From the NCBI GenBank assembly GCA_023053685.1, contig JALIGW010000005.1:20280001-20344000 (forward strand): a stretch of 64,000 nucleotides of DNA, read 5' to 3'. This DNA comes from Diadophis punctatus similis (lineage: Eukaryota > Chordata > Lepidosauria > Squamata > Dipsadidae). The translations under genes were made by a program, and so were the position numbers. The notes below the pieces were generated by a model. That model ran no database searches, had not been told where the DNA came from, and saw only the letters and a list, made by a program, of their open reading frames with translations. The number at the start of each line of letters is the position of its first letter. Within the stretch, counting starts at the first letter, position 1. Below, piece by piece: positions 21,904-33,586 of the stretch.

Positions 21904-22106
21904 ATCCAATCTGGGTCAGTCACTGGGACCAGAGGTTTAGTCTTCCAAGCTTTGAGACTTGTGCTGGAGCCCATCCTCAGGGAACGTCTCTCTACCAAAA
22001 TGTGCATTCTGGTAGAGAGAAGTTCCCTGAAGATGGGGTCCAGCACGAATCTAAAAGCTTGAAAGACTAAACCTCTGGTCCCAGTGACTGACCCAGATTG
22101 GATCCT
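21904..22106. repeat. Foldback, about 200 bp with 100 bp arms
   Basis: The left arm starts ggatccaatctgggtcagtc and the right arm ends gactgacccagattggatcc. The arms stay complementary with few mismatches up to a short loop near 22002. There is no CAG end or clear target duplication. A hAT element follows seven bases later. Confidence 0.85.
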
Positions 22107-22112
22107 CTAACA

Positions 22113-22648
22113 CCGTGGTGGCGAACCTATGGCACGCGTGCCAGAGGTGGCACGCGGAGCCATAGAAGCCGGCACGCGAGGGTTGCCCACCGGCAAACCG
22201 GAAGTGCGAAAAAACGCACTTCCGGTTTGCCGGTGTGCTGTTTTTTGCACTCCGGAGGGTTCAGGGAAGCTCCCTGAAGCTCCGGAATGCAAAAAACTAC
22301 AAAACGGACAAACCGGAAGTGCACTTTTCCGCACTTCCGGTTTGTCCGTTTTGTAGTTTTTTGCATTCCGGAGCTTCAGGGAGCTTCCCTGAACCCTCCG
22401 GAGTGCAAAAAACAGCACACCGGCAAACCGGAAGTGCGTTTTTTCGCACTTCCGGTTTGCCGGTTTCGTCGTCCCAGGCTCCGGTAAGCCTTTGCGCGGG
22501 GGTGGGGGTGTGTGCGCATGCGCAGAGGGCAGCAGGGGGGGGTGTTGTGCGCATGCGTGGGGGGGAGGGAATGGGTGTGGGCACGCGAGCGCACGCGAGC
22601 GCCCCCCCCCCTTTTGGCACGCGAGCCGAAAAAGGTTCGCCACCACTG
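22113..22648. mobile_element. hAT-type element, 536 bp, nested hairpins
   Basis: Ends CCGTGGTGGCGAACC and GGTTCGCCACCACTG with a perfect 8 bp duplication ctctaaca (22105-22112 and 22649-22656). The interior palindrome 22190-22464 is centred near 22327, with smaller hairpins of ccggaagtgcg type in each arm (for example 22188-22235). The last 150 bp is G-rich with gcgcatgcg. Frames on both strands that look alike come from the palindrome. Confidence 0.9.
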
Positions 22649-22656
22649 CTCTAACA

Positions 22657-23519
22657 TTATCCCAGGACATGTATATTTATCTTCATTCATGGAATCAGGC
22701 ATGTTTTGATGAATTAGCAGGACACATCTTCAATGCTGTTATTGCTCTCTAGACTAGAAAAGTCTCATTCACCTATTTGACATCATCTCAAGAAATGCCT
22801 TGGAATTTCCATTCGTGACTCAGATGTTACATTATTCTGTTTACAAAGTACTTTCCAAAACTTTCCACAATGGTTGCTTTATTCTGGGATACGGAAATCA
22901 CCAGTACTGAGTAAGATTTACCTTCAACTGTTAAATAAAATAAATATATGGTAGCAGCCATAGTCAATGTGCCCCGCTCTGCTCTTTTGGTGACCCGAAT
23001 GTTTTCTGCAAACAAAAGAACAAAAACATCACAGCAGCTTGCCTTTCTTGAAGGATACCCAGAGGACAGGCAGGTGCTGAAGAGGAAGGCCAGGTGCGGA
23101 TTTCAGCTCCACATTCATCACTCAATGAATTTGCAAGCTGCATTTATTTTATAAATTTGCCTCTCAGATTGGGGAAGATTTTGAATAGCATATCATTCTA
23201 TTTTGCATATTTTTCCCTCTCTAACATCCATGGAAATCTGGTGACATTTTTTTGTTTGTTTTTAAGGAGATTTCTCTCTCAAAATGAAGAGCAGAGGTTG
23301 GATGACGCACAAGCAGCTGCCTGCTCTGAATAATAAGGCCTATCCAAAGTCCACAAGGTATCACTAGTTGCATTTCTGAAATGAGTCATATAAGGTTGAA
23401 ATCTCAGACATTCTGATTCTAAGTAAATTCTCCACATCCTGTCTTCTGCCCACATCATTTATTGAAACAGTCTTAATCTCAGATTTAGATTGAAACCAAT
23501 TTATCAGCACTGGGTCTTG
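22657..23519. other. No recognisable feature
   Basis: Unassigned. Short overlapping frames at 22827-23333 lack motifs. Confidence 0.4.
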
Positions 23520-23905
23520 AAAATTAGATTGGATTTAACTACAGAAATATTGTAGCTTTTAAAATAGAAGATTATTTACATTTGATAATTTATTATATAG
23601 TAGATTAAATTAAGAGAAGAACATTTTATGAATATTGGCGTTTTTTTAGTATGTTGCCTAGTAGCGTTTTAAAATTTTTTATAGATTGGTGTTATTTGTT
23701 AAAACTTAAAGAGAGATGATTATAGTGTTAATATCTAAAAGAAGTACTAAAAGAAAGTTGGAAGTCATTTATATTATATTTGTTTGATGCATATTTTTTG
23801 TCACTTTTAATTGGCTTTGTTATTCTCTTTTCCTTTTATGTTATGTGTAGTTTGTATTTTAATGTTTGATGTTGGAATCTAATAAAGTTATTATAAAAAG
23901 GATAC
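23520..23905 (+). mobile_element. Probable L1-type LINE 3' UTR
   Basis: T- and A-rich sequence ending in a polyadenylation-like 'aataaagttattataaaaa', which fits an L1 3' end. No ORF2 remnant is attached, so the call rests on composition and tail. Confidence 0.45.
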
Positions 23906-24035
23906 CCATTCATCAGCCAAGAAAAATAAAAATCAATCTCAAAAAAGAAAAGGGACTTTGAGAAAGATGACAGAGTTTTAAATGCTTGTGTAAAACTAAG
24001 GACATATTTATAAATTGTTGCTGAAATATGAAATA

Positions 24036-24170
24036 TCCTGTTTCCCCCAAAATAAGACATCCCCTGTTAATAAGCCCAATCGGGCTTTTGAGTGCATGGC
24101 AATAAGGCCAAGCGCTTATTTCAGGGTTCAAAAAAATATAAGACAGGATCTTATTTTCGGGAAAACACGA
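24036..24170. mobile_element. Small TIR element with TA flanks
   Basis: Ends tcctgtttcccccaaaataa and the complement ttattttcgggaaaacacga, with TA at 24034-24035 and 24171-24172. A Tc1/mariner-type MITE is the likeliest class. Non-coding. Confidence 0.6.
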
Positions 24171-24172
24171 TA

Positions 24173-24838
24173 TGTTAAAATGGATGAGTAATTTGAGAGA
24201 TGTAATTATGCTGAACCAATGGAAAGGCTATGAGAAAATAATAATAACATTTACTCCAAACTACAATTTAATTGGTACAAAATGTTCTGCAGATGGTATG
24301 TAACTCTGTCGGCAACAGCTAAGGCAGATAAAGCATTTAACAATTGTTGGAAATGTCATAACGAAGAAGGAACATTTTCCAAGGGTGAAATCCAGCAGGT
24401 TCTGACAGGTTCTGGAGAACTGGTAGCGGAAATTTTGAGTAGTTCGGAGAACTGGTAGTGGAAATTTTGAGTAGTTCAGAGAACCGGCAAATACCACCTC
24501 TGTCTGGCCCCGGAATGGGGAGGGAATGGGGATTTTGCAGTATCCTTACCCTGCCACGCCCACCAAGCCACACCATGCCCACCAAGCCATGCCCACAGAA
24601 CCGGTAGTAAAAAAAATTGGATTTCGCCACTGATTTTACCACATATAATCATGCAAAAACAAAACAAACCGCCCAACCCCAATTCCAAAGTATTTGAAAG
24701 AATTACATCAAACATCCAAAAATTTCTAAAAACAAAATTTGAAATTACAGGCATAATTCCAGAAAACATAAATGAAAAAATATACAATTTACTAATACAT
24801 TTGAACCACTGCAAGAACGCACCTAGCACCAAATTGTA
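24173..24838 (+). mobile_element. L1-type LINE ORF2 fragment, split by a hAT
   Basis: Decayed L1 ORF2 C-terminal region (ITFTPNY, then a Cys-rich CHNEEG-like stretch near 24350) in two pieces, 24173-24379 and 24633-24838. The insertion falls in the conserved EGTFYHMW-like site. Confidence 0.5.
24380..24632. mobile_element. hAT-type MITE inside L1 fragment
   Basis: Left end CAAGGGTGAAATCCAGCAGG and right end 'ttggatttcgccactg'. Internal tandem gtagtggaaattttgagtag blocks and a cccaccaagcca repeat. It is about 80 percent alike to 61126-61360 by eye. The flanks (attttcc and attttacc) are an imperfect duplication. Confidence 0.7.
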
Positions 24839-24854
24839 AAAGAGATACTTTTTC

Positions 24855-25010
24855 TATTCTTATCAGCTTTAAGATGTGTGGACTTCAAGTCCCAGAATTC
24901 CTCAGCCAGGAAGTTGATGTCTACCTATCGCAAAATTGCCAATGTCTGAGGAAATTTGGGAGTTGAAGCTCACACATCTTAGAACAGGGAACATTAAGCA
25001 ACACTACTCT
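24855..25010. mobile_element. Decayed palindromic hAT-type MITE
   Basis: tcagctttaagatgtgtgga and 'cttcaagtcccagaattcct' pair with 'ggagttgaagctcacacatc'. It is an old copy of the family at 62152-62286 with lost ends. Confidence 0.5.
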
Positions 25011-25433
25011 ACATAAAGAGTGGCACTGTTCTGGAGCCTTTATAACCATTGTGCCTCTAGAGTTAACTGTGACTTTATATAGAAAATATAAAGCACTGGA
25101 ATCTTCTATACTTCAAAACTGACTTGGCCAAGAAAATTCTGCTTGGGCATGCATTCTGCCTGAAAAAGTCTTCCAGGTGTAATCCTAGGTTTCTAGCTGT
25201 TGACGAACAGGAATGGCAGGTACTACAATCCCAGCTTTCTTAATCAAGCTGAATTCCTCATGCCACACCCCAGCCTTCAGTATGCATTATGTCATCAATG
25301 TCACAAATGCCAGTTCCACAACCAGTTAAGAATATCAGGGGGGAATAAAATGGAAAGAGGAAGAGATGTAGGCATGGCCAAGGATGAAGCTTTAGATTCA
25401 GTCTACAAATCAGTGCGGTGGAGCAGTGGCCTC
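25011..25433. other. No recognisable feature
   Basis: Frames on both strands at 25200-25717 overlap the hAT element that follows and have no motifs. Confidence 0.35.
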
Positions 25434-25611
25434 CAACCTTTTGGGCACCAGGGACCAGTTCCATTGATAAAGGTTTTTCCGTGGACTGGAGGAGCCATGG
25501 TTTTGCATGCTGCCTGCATCCCACAGATGGGGCTTTGCTTGTTTGTGCGAACCGGTTGTTGGCATACCATGGACTGGTGCCAGTCCGTGGACCATGGGTT
25601 GGGGACTCCTG
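25434..25611. mobile_element. Old hAT-type element
   Basis: Ends CAGTGGCCTCCAACC and GGTTGGGGACTCCTG. Flanks cggtggag and ctatagag agree at only 5 of 8 positions, so the copy is old. Internal inverted ccatggactgg blocks. Confidence 0.65.
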
Positions 25612-25640
25612 CTATAGAGAACAGTGAACACTGAACTATA

Positions 25641-26036
25641 GACAGTTCTTGACTTAATGATCCACAATTGGTACCAGAATTTATTTTGCTAAGCAATGGG
25701 TTTGTTAAGTGAGTCACACCTAATTTTACAACCTTTCTGCCACCGTTGTTGAGCGAACATTACAATTGTTAAGTGAATCCTGTGGTCATTAAGCAAACCC
25801 AGCTATGCCCATTGACTTTACTAGTCGGAAGCCAGCTGGAGAGGTTACAAATGGTGATCATATGATCCTGCAAAAATAAATACATGCTGGTTGCCAAACG
25901 CCTGAATGTTGATCACGTGTGTGTGGGGATGCTTTGAAGATTGTAAGTGCGATGACAGATTGTACATCCCTTTTTTCAGAGCCGTCATAATGTTGAATGT
26001 TCACTAAATAAATAGTTGTAAGTTGAGGACCACCTG
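25641..26036 (+). mobile_element. Tigger/pogo-like element, copy 3
   Basis: Starts gacagttcttgactta and ends gttgaggaccacctg before TA. The interior contains the family landmarks 'gttaagtgagtcacacc' and 'gttgccaaacgcctgaat'. Diverged. Confidence 0.7.
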
Positions 26037-26178
26037 TACATTGTGAGCATTAAAAAAAAACCTAGTAGTATAGTATAGTAGTATAGTTTGCCATTTGCAG
26101 TATTGACAGTGTCAGGAAACAGATAGGCAGTAAGCTACTATTCATTATTTAGAGATATTTCTTGGTTTGTATCTAGAT

Positions 26179-26414
26179 CAGGGGTCCCCAACCCCCTGGG
26201 CTGTGGCCCACTACCAGGCCTCAGCCCATTCGGCACTGAGCACATGAGCGGTAGGTACGTGCGCACGTGCGCACAGCTCCACTTGCATGAGTGGTGGTCG
26301 CTTGTGATCACACGCGAAGCTCCATTTGTGCTTGCGCTCATGCACGAAGCTCGCACAGAAACATCCTCTTCCCCCTTTGCCAGACCGCCAAGCCAGAAAG
26401 GTTGGGGACTGCTG
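26179..26414. mobile_element. hAT-type element, 236 bp
   Basis: Ends CAGGGGTCCCCAACC and GGTTGGGGACTGCTG. Flanks atctagat (26171-26178) and atctaggt (26415-26422) match at 7 of 8. The interior has gcgcacgtgcgcac and other CpG-rich blocks. Confidence 0.8.
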
Positions 26415-26422
26415 ATCTAGGT

Positions 26423-27180
26423 AAAGACTGTCCCCAAGCCCAAATTATTCCAACCTCAGAAATTAATCTCTTGATTTACTGGATTTACTCATATAGAGTT
26501 TTAGCAGCAGAAATATATGCCGATTGAAAAGGTTCATAAATAAGTCAATAAATAACATTTTCTATTTACAATACTTTGATACTTTTTATTTTTTTATTTT
26601 TAATTGTTGGCAGGAACCTTCCTACTACTTTATCTGCTTTCTAGGAATGGGCCAACTAAAAATAAAATTAAAAAGCTCAAAAGAGTAGTTCTGAATTTGT
26701 CAGTGCTTTAACCAATGTAGTCTTCCAAAATGCACGCCTGTCCAGTCATATCTCATGGGCTTCCTGATTTGTTTCAATGTTTGTATTTTTAGTGTAGCTG
26801 TAGCTTGCCTTTACAACTCTGTGAGTCAGAGATTTGATGATGTCATTCCCGCAGCTGTGCATTCATTGTATGATTAAATATATCTTGCAAAAATGGTTAG
26901 AAATTGACTTTGTAGGGACAAAGAAAAGGATAATTGTGGCTGCTGTTGTTAAAACCACATTGCATGGACACAGTGCACGTTTTCAAAAATAGAGTTCTGC
27001 CAAAAATAGTATACGTGGAATGAGCATTTGTCACATGTCCTTGAAAAGATGTTACATGTATTATTCTCTAGACATGAGGTAGTTTGTGCCCCTAGCTCTG
27101 CTAAGAGCCCCCAAATTCCAGTTTAGTTTGATTGCTGAAAATCAGCAACACAGTTGTCTACTATTTGTCTACCAAGAACA
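26423..27180. other. No recognisable feature
   Basis: Unassigned AT-rich sequence. Confidence 0.4.
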
Positions 27181-27416
27181 GTGGTGGTGCAGTGAGTAGA
27201 ATGCAGTACTGCAGGCTACTTCTGCTGACTGCCAGCTGCCATCAGTTTGGCAGTTCAATTCTCATCGGCTCAAGGTTGACTCAGCCTTCCATCCTTCAGA
27301 GGTCGGTAAAATGAGGACCCAGACTGTTGTGGACAATATGCTGACTCTGTAAACCGCTTAGAGAAGGCTGTAAAGCACTGTGAAGCAGTATAGAAGTCTA
27401 ACTGCTATTGCTATTT
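27181..27416 (+). repeat. tRNA-derived SINE, second family
   Basis: Head gtggtggtgcagtgagtaga (A-box-like), B-box-like ggcagttcaattctc, body 'caaggttgactcagccttcc', 3' end 'gtctaactgctattgctatt'. This is a complete-looking copy. Confidence 0.8.
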
Positions 27417-29484
27417 TGACATGGAAAAAAACTAAAATATCATAGTTCAATAGGAAAACAACTCCAAAATTATCCAAAAATTCTTAATCCTAACCTCATA
27501 CCAATGGAGTACAGTATATTCCCTTCTCAGCTCTAAATTATCCCTCCAATATTGAAACTCCAGCTAGCAAAAGATTGCTCATTTTTTCTAGTCCACAGAA
27601 ACACAATAATGGATGTTATTATTCTCTTCCATCAAAGTCTAGAGAGCTAATGTCATAAAGAGACTTAGATATTTGTTGCTGTCATTTAATAGTGACAATA
27701 AGCCAATCAGCTATAAGCTATATTTGAAATGACCAGGATTTGTGTCTCACAACCCCACTCAAGCCTATTCAATCCACATTCAACTTTGGGTAGTTTTCAT
27801 TTTTGCAGTCATATGAAACATCAAGATCTTCTGAAAACACTCAGGGTTTATATGTTTGTGAGTCTAGAGTCACAAAAAATGGTAAGAAATCAGAAGGACT
27901 GTGTTAGCAATCATAATAACAAAAGTTATTAGAAAGCCTACATTTTCATGAGATACATTTCACTTATAATCATATTTATTAGTCTTAAAAATTATGAGTA
28001 TTTTTAAGAGAAGAGAAAAGAGACAAGACAAATACAGAAAAAACAGAATACAAAAAAAAATTGAAGGAAAAAGCCAGCAACATCTCACAAATTAATTATG
28101 AAATTGTAATTCCAAAAAAACAAAAGGGAGAAAGGTAGAAAATGAAACAAAGAGGAAAAAAAACCTTTAAAAATGTAATACTAATTTACTATAAATCACC
28201 TAAACTATTATATAAATATATTTATATTTAACAATGGATCAAACTATGCAATAAAAACTGTCAGTTCTTATAAAATATTATGAAACCTGAGCCATAGAGA
28301 ACTTGATCGTGCCATTTGTGAATTAGTAGGAAAAAATGCCATTTCAAAAATGGATAAATTACATATTTCTTAAATCTGTCTTTGCTACGTGAGGTAACAG
28401 CACTTTCCGAACTTCCTAATATTTTGGCTATTCCCCACGCCCAGTATAATCAACACTCCTTAAAAACAGTCAGATTCCACTTTTTTGAAATGTAATTCAA
28501 AATAACGTTGACATCTTTAACTTGAAAATATTTACCCAGACATGACACTTTTAATTAAAGGATGTTATCCTAACCAAAGCTTAAAATATGTATTTTTCCT
28601 ACTTTCCAACTGATTTTTAGCAGTATGATCTTGACAGCTCCAAAGTCATAGAAAAGAGACTGGCTAGCCACAGATTGTGAATTCACTGCATATGCTATAA
28701 ATCCTCTTGGAAAAAGCTAGCTTCTAACACAGAGAAGAAAATCTAAAATCAGCTTTGTGTTATTCTTCTTATTTGCGTCTCTCTGTGTTGTCGATGGATC
28801 AGATAAATCTTGTACATATAAAAAGTTATCCTGATTTTTTTTTTAATGCAACCAAGTCATTTTTTGAAAGAAAAAAAAAAGAGTCTGTTATTCTGATTAT
28901 CAGGGTTTGCTCTTCTGAAAGCACATGCAGAATTTGAACAATTCTGTCTCACACATTTTGGGGCCTTATCCCAGCCCTTGTAGCTTCTGCTTTGAAAACT
29001 GTGCATGGTTGAGTTGACTCCTGGAAGGAAGTGACTAAGCACATTTTTGTCCAAATGCATTGTCTAGCTGGGGGTTGGGGAATCCCTCTGTTTGCCAAGT
29101 TATACTGCCAAAAATAGCGTGCAGACTGACATGGAAAAAACTGCTGTATCTTGGAATTAATTTTCTACTGATTCAGGAGGTCTAGGCTCCAAGAAGATAT
29201 AAAGAGTCTATTATTTAGCAGGCAAGAAATTACAGGTATTTCTAATTATTATCTTACCTCCACAGAACCCTTTGAGAAGAACAGGGTTGAGGTGGCCACA
29301 GGGGAATTAAACTGGTATAGTCTTGTCCATTCCATTAGATGCCCAGAAACTTTTATTCCATTTTTGGTTCCATGAGACACTCAGTACTATTCCCCCACCT
29401 CTCCCTCTTACTATGGCACACTCATCACACTCTGATATTATTTTAAAATTACTAAGAGATTTATATCCACCCTGAAATATAAAT
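27417..29484. other. Unassigned 2 kb, AT-rich
   Basis: A-rich stretches near 28000-28150. No repeat family, gene or RNA recognised. Confidence 0.4.
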
Positions 29485-29700
29485 ATATTTTATTTTAGTG
29501 CCTTCAAATCAGTTTTTGACTCCTGGCAACTGCCTGGACAAGTTTTCATGGCAAGGTTTTTTTTTTAGAAATGGTTTGCCATTCCCTTCTTCCTAGGACT
29601 GAGAGCAAAAACTAGTCTAACGTCACCCAGATGGCTTTGTGACTAAGGTGGGACTAAGTAGAATTCAGAAGCTCCTGGTTTCTAGCCTGGTGATTTGAAA
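29485..29700 (-). repeat. Diverged SINE-like repeat
   Basis: 'gactcctggcaactgcctgg', 'tttgccattcccttcttcct' and a ctagcctggtg end resemble the lizard SINE class related to the copy at 612-838. Family name uncertain. Confidence 0.45.
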
Positions 29701-29850
29701 TTGTAATTCTAAAAGATTTCAGTGTTTGATCCTGCTTCATGAAGGGAGGGTTATCACTGGGGGTTAGGCCCCAAGCTGAGTAAAATGAGGTGGCTTTCTT
29801 AACGAAAGCCACAAAACTGTATAATTCCTTTCCTGCTAATATGCATTATA

Positions 29851-30252
29851 CAGGTAGTTGTCAACTTAAAACAGTTCATTTAGTGACTGTTCAAAGTTAC
29901 AACGGCACTGAAAATAGTGACTTATGACCATTGTTCACACTTACGACTGTTGTGTGTCATCCCCATGGTCATGTGATCAAAATTCAGACACTTGACAACT
30001 GACTCACACTTATGACCTTTGCAGTGTCCTGGCATCATGTGATCACATTTTTTTTCAATCCTCTTACAAGCAAACTCAATGTGGAAGCCAGATTCATTTA
30101 ACAACCATGCTACTCACTTAACAAGTGCAGTGATTCACTTAACAACTCTGGCAAGAAAGGTCATAAAATGGGGCAAAGCTCACTTAACAACTGTCTCACT
30201 TAGCAACATAAATTTTGGGTTCAATTGTGGTCGTAAGTTGAGGACTACTTAT
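29851..30252 (-). mobile_element. Tigger/pogo-like element, copy 4
   Basis: Starts caggtagttgtcaactt after TA (29849-29850), in reversed orientation relative to copies 1 and 3. Landmarks 'gattcatttaacaaccatgc' and 'gttgaggactactt' near the end. Confidence 0.7.
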
Positions 30253-30659
30253 ATTATTTATTTTTGAAAGGTCTTTGTATTCTAAAAATGAGACGATGGA
30301 GCAATATGTTTCAATATGGTATTGCATAGATTTTTTTTAAAAAAGTATCAAGACTGAATTAATTTTGTGCTAATATCATATGGGTCTTATTTTGTTCTTA
30401 GTACCTTTTTCACTCTCTCCATATGTTCACTTTATTTTAATCATTGTAACATATGGAGTTTCTTACTGTGCTATCACCGATGTGTCTCTTTTTGTTTATT
30501 ATGCTTCAGTAATAAAATTAAAACAAACAACTCTCCCATCTTCTCTCCTCCGTTTTCCTCTAAGGCTGATGATACACTTGGAACATGGATTTCCAAACTC
30601 TTAGTCCAACATCCTAACATTGTCCCACATCCCAATGGACCAAAATAATGTGAACTTTG
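30253..30659. other. No recognisable feature
   Basis: Unassigned. The frame at 30367-30648 has no recognisable motif. Confidence 0.35.
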
Positions 30660-30667
30660 CTGTACAG

Positions 30668-31562
30668 CAGGGGTCCCCAACCTTTTGGACCTCAGGGACC
30701 ACTAAATTCATAATTTTAAATCCCGTGGACCACTAATATGATCTGCCTGATGACTGGCTGGGTGGACGTGGCTAGGTGGTCATGTGACTGGGTGGGTGTG
30801 GCCAACTTGATGTCACTCACATCGAGGGGCACCTCGCCGGCCTCTACTCGCCCTTCCCTCCCAGCTACTCCTCGCCTGCCCGCCCGAGCTCCTTAGGGCT
30901 CCAATAGGAAACAGTTGTTGAAGCTAAGCAGCCACAACAAGAAAGAGTTGGCAAAATGGCTGGCTCAGTTCAAATTGGAAGGAGGCTCAGCAGAAGCACC
31001 TCACTGAGGACTACGAGCATAGGCTTTCCAAGCAGAGGGAAGCCCTGCAGGAGTGCCAGGCCAGGTACCGGCGCCTGGAGGCTCAGCGGGGTGAGATGGT
31101 CAGCCAGTTCCAGGCCATGATACAGTCCCACTGAAACAAGGCCCTCCGGCTCTTTGCCACCAGCGGCGCTTCCCTCCAGCCTTCGCCCAAAGCCCCGCAC
31201 CAGGAGGCATCAAGTCGGAATTTCTGCCCCCCCCTCCGACCTGCACAAAAAGACTCAAAAAGGGGAGAACTCTCTGCAGCAACACAAGCGTTCATTGCAT
31301 GTATCCGGCCCAGGGGCCGTAGTTTGAGGACCCCTGATTTAATGCAATATAAAAAATGCAAATAATTTTTCTGCGGACCACCAAAATTTTCTTGCGGACC
31401 ACCAGTGGTCTACGGACCACCAGTCGGTGACCGCTGCACTAGAGCATCACCTGGAAAAATCCAATCCTTCTCCTTGGCTATATGAGGAGAGGAATGGATG
31501 TTAATGTTTCACTGCAGTTTATGAGACTATATGGTTTATGGACCACCAGTTGGTGACCGCTG
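30668..31562 (+). mobile_element. hAT-type element with captured coiled-coil gene fragment and captured flank
   Basis: Ends CAGGGGTCCCCAACC and GGTGACCGCTG with a perfect 8 bp duplication ctgtacag (30660-30667 and 31563-31570). The right half holds a second end copy at about 31426-31436 followed by 94 bp (31437-31530) matching the flank of the element at 47797. The left half carries the coiled-coil gene relic at about 30915-31310. It also holds the end caggggtcctc (reversed, near 31330) of another hAT family. Confidence 0.9.
30915..31310 (+). pseudogene. Captured coiled-coil protein fragment, broken copy
   Basis: Plus strand reads LSSH..KELAK.LAQFKLE, then after a frameshift (11 bp missing relative to the 48 kb copy, near 30977) QQKHLTEDYEHRLSKQREA, then REGE-rich helix and SQFQAMIQSH followed by a TGA where the other copy has Trp. 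It is therefore non-coding now. The Glu/Lys/Gln heptad-like composition points to a coiled coil, possibly a centrosomal-type protein. The parent gene is not identified. Confidence 0.65.
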
Positions 31563-31567
31563 CTGTA

Positions 31568-31905
31568 CAGGTTGTCCTCAACTTACAACAGTTCATTTCG
31601 TGACCGTTTGAAGTTTCAACAGCATTGAAAAAAATTACTGACGGCTGTTTTATGACTGTTGCAACATCCCCATGGTCACGAGATCAAAATTCAGTGCTTG
31701 GCAACTGACTCACATTTATGACAGTTACAGTGTCCCGGGGACATGTGATCACCTTTTGCGACCTTCTGATAAGCAAAGTCAATGGGAAGCCAGATTCACT
31801 TAACAACCATGGCAAATAAAGTCGTAAAATGGGGCAAAACCCACTTAACAATTGTGTTGCTTACCCAGAGAAATTTTGGGCTCAGTTGTGCTCATAAGGA
31901 CAAGC
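31568..31905 (-). mobile_element. Tigger/pogo-like element, copy 5, truncated
   Basis: Starts caggttgtcctcaactt. Its first three bases are part of the right target duplication of the preceding hAT, so the hAT landed at this element's very end. The right terminus is lost near 31905. Confidence 0.7.
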
Positions 31906-33198
31906 ACAATGTATAAGGAGCATGTTTCAAATGAAAAAGACCCATCACATCTAAGATGAGTATTTTGACTGCTTCTTTTTAAATCATATTATTTTGTAGA
32001 ACAAAATTGCTTGTAAGAACAGTGAACAACCTAACTACTATATGAGATATTCTTCTATTCTACTATGGCCTACGTTGGACAAAGTACTTGATATTTAGAT
32101 TTTTTTTCTGAAATCACATCAATGTGTATATTTTCCTGTGTAATACTACACACACATAAAGTACCTTTTAAGGAAAGTATTCAGTATAACAGGAAAACAC
32201 TCATAGGACTGGTGTGTTCCTCTGGAACTTGCTCTGAGATTTCCAGTTCTTTACTTTTCCTCTGCCTTCTTTGATGTAACATCTTTTTCCTCATGTTATA
32301 TTTCAAAATCATTTGAAGGTTCTGGTGAAGAATCAAAGAGTCTGCTACAAACCATCTACCAAAGATCTCATTCTGCTGCCCTGCAATTGACCTGCAAGTA
32401 AATTGGATGGACAGAAATTGGGGATCTGGCATCTCTCTCTCTCTCTTTGAACCGTGTGCTAGTTATTAAATGCATTACTTGGTTCACTAGCAAGTTATCC
32501 AATAAGACATACTAAAAGTTTGAGCCTAAGAAGACCATCATCAATAGCCTTCATCAGTGGCTCTTGTTATCCCATACACAACCAACACAGAACAGATACT
32601 AAAATTACTGCTAGCAGAAACATTACATGATGTAGTTATTAGCTTGCCTTCCGCAGCTGGTGCGAGGTCTGCTTAATGTAATATGTACTCCCTTGTGAGA
32701 CTAAGGATTACATTATGCGCAGCTTTGGGAAATCTTTATGCACAGCTGTTGGGAAATACTGGCCTTTCTGGAAAACTATGCACCCCATACGCTGTTCTCA
32801 AGTCGTCTTGAGAAGCAAAGCTGCCACCTTGGGAAATCTTTATTTCATCAAGCACTAATGTAGCCAGATGTGTTGAGGCTAATTTATTAATTTGTTTTTA
32901 AGGGATTTGAAAAGGAAACTTCCGATCTCCTTTCATTGGGAGACAATGATTAATTTGTGGAATTAATTGAAACCCACTAGCCATTAAAGGGTAGGAATCA
33001 AAAGCCCACCTCTGTTGGAAACTTGAAGTGGGTGTGTGCGCGTGCAAATAAAACCAAAGGAAAACTGAGCAGTGCAATCTTTTGCATGTCTATACATGCA
33101 ATTCCTGTTGCATTTAGTGCAACTCACACCCAAGGAAAAGTAGTTTATGATTTCAGTACTGGGATTTCTTTTTCCATATTTTCGCATCATCACTAAGG
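31906..33198. other. Unassigned 1.3 kb
   Basis: No recognised repeat. The frame at 32432-32181 (-) ends in a Lys/Arg/Gln-rich stretch (KKMLHQRRQRKSKELEIS) of unknown meaning. A cttcatcagtggctcttg stretch near 32560 is unassigned. Confidence 0.35.
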
Positions 33199-33200
33199 TA

Positions 33201-33586
33201 CAGGTAGTCCTCGACTTAACGACTATAATTAGCCCAGAATTTATGTTGCTAAGTGAGAAATTTGTTAAGTGGGTTTTACCCCATTTTATGATTTTTCTTG
33301 CCACATTTGTTAAATGAATCACTGCAATTGTGAAATTAGTAACACGGTTGTTAAGTGAATCTGGCTTCCCCATTGATTTTGCTTATCAGAAGGTTGCAAA
33401 AGATGATCACATGACCCTGCGATACTGCAACCGTCATAAATATGAACCAGTTGTCAAGCAACCAAATGTAAATCAAATGACCATGGGGAGGCTGCAACAG
33501 TCGTAAGTGTGAAAAATGGTCATAAGCCACTTTTTTGTAACTTCAAATGGTCACTAAACTAACTGTTGTAGGTCGAGGACTACCTG
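33201..33586 (+). mobile_element. Tigger/pogo-like element, copy 6
   Basis: Best preserved ends: CAGGTAGTCCTCGACTTAA and GGTCGAGGACTACCTG, with TA at 33199-33200 and 33587-33588. Confidence 0.8.

Noticed and set aside
22107..22709. Many mutually similar frames on both strands
   Set aside because: Product of the nested hairpins in the hAT element.
32181..32432. Host exon with basic C-terminal stretch
   Set aside because: No recognisable domain, no conserved splice context that I can defend.
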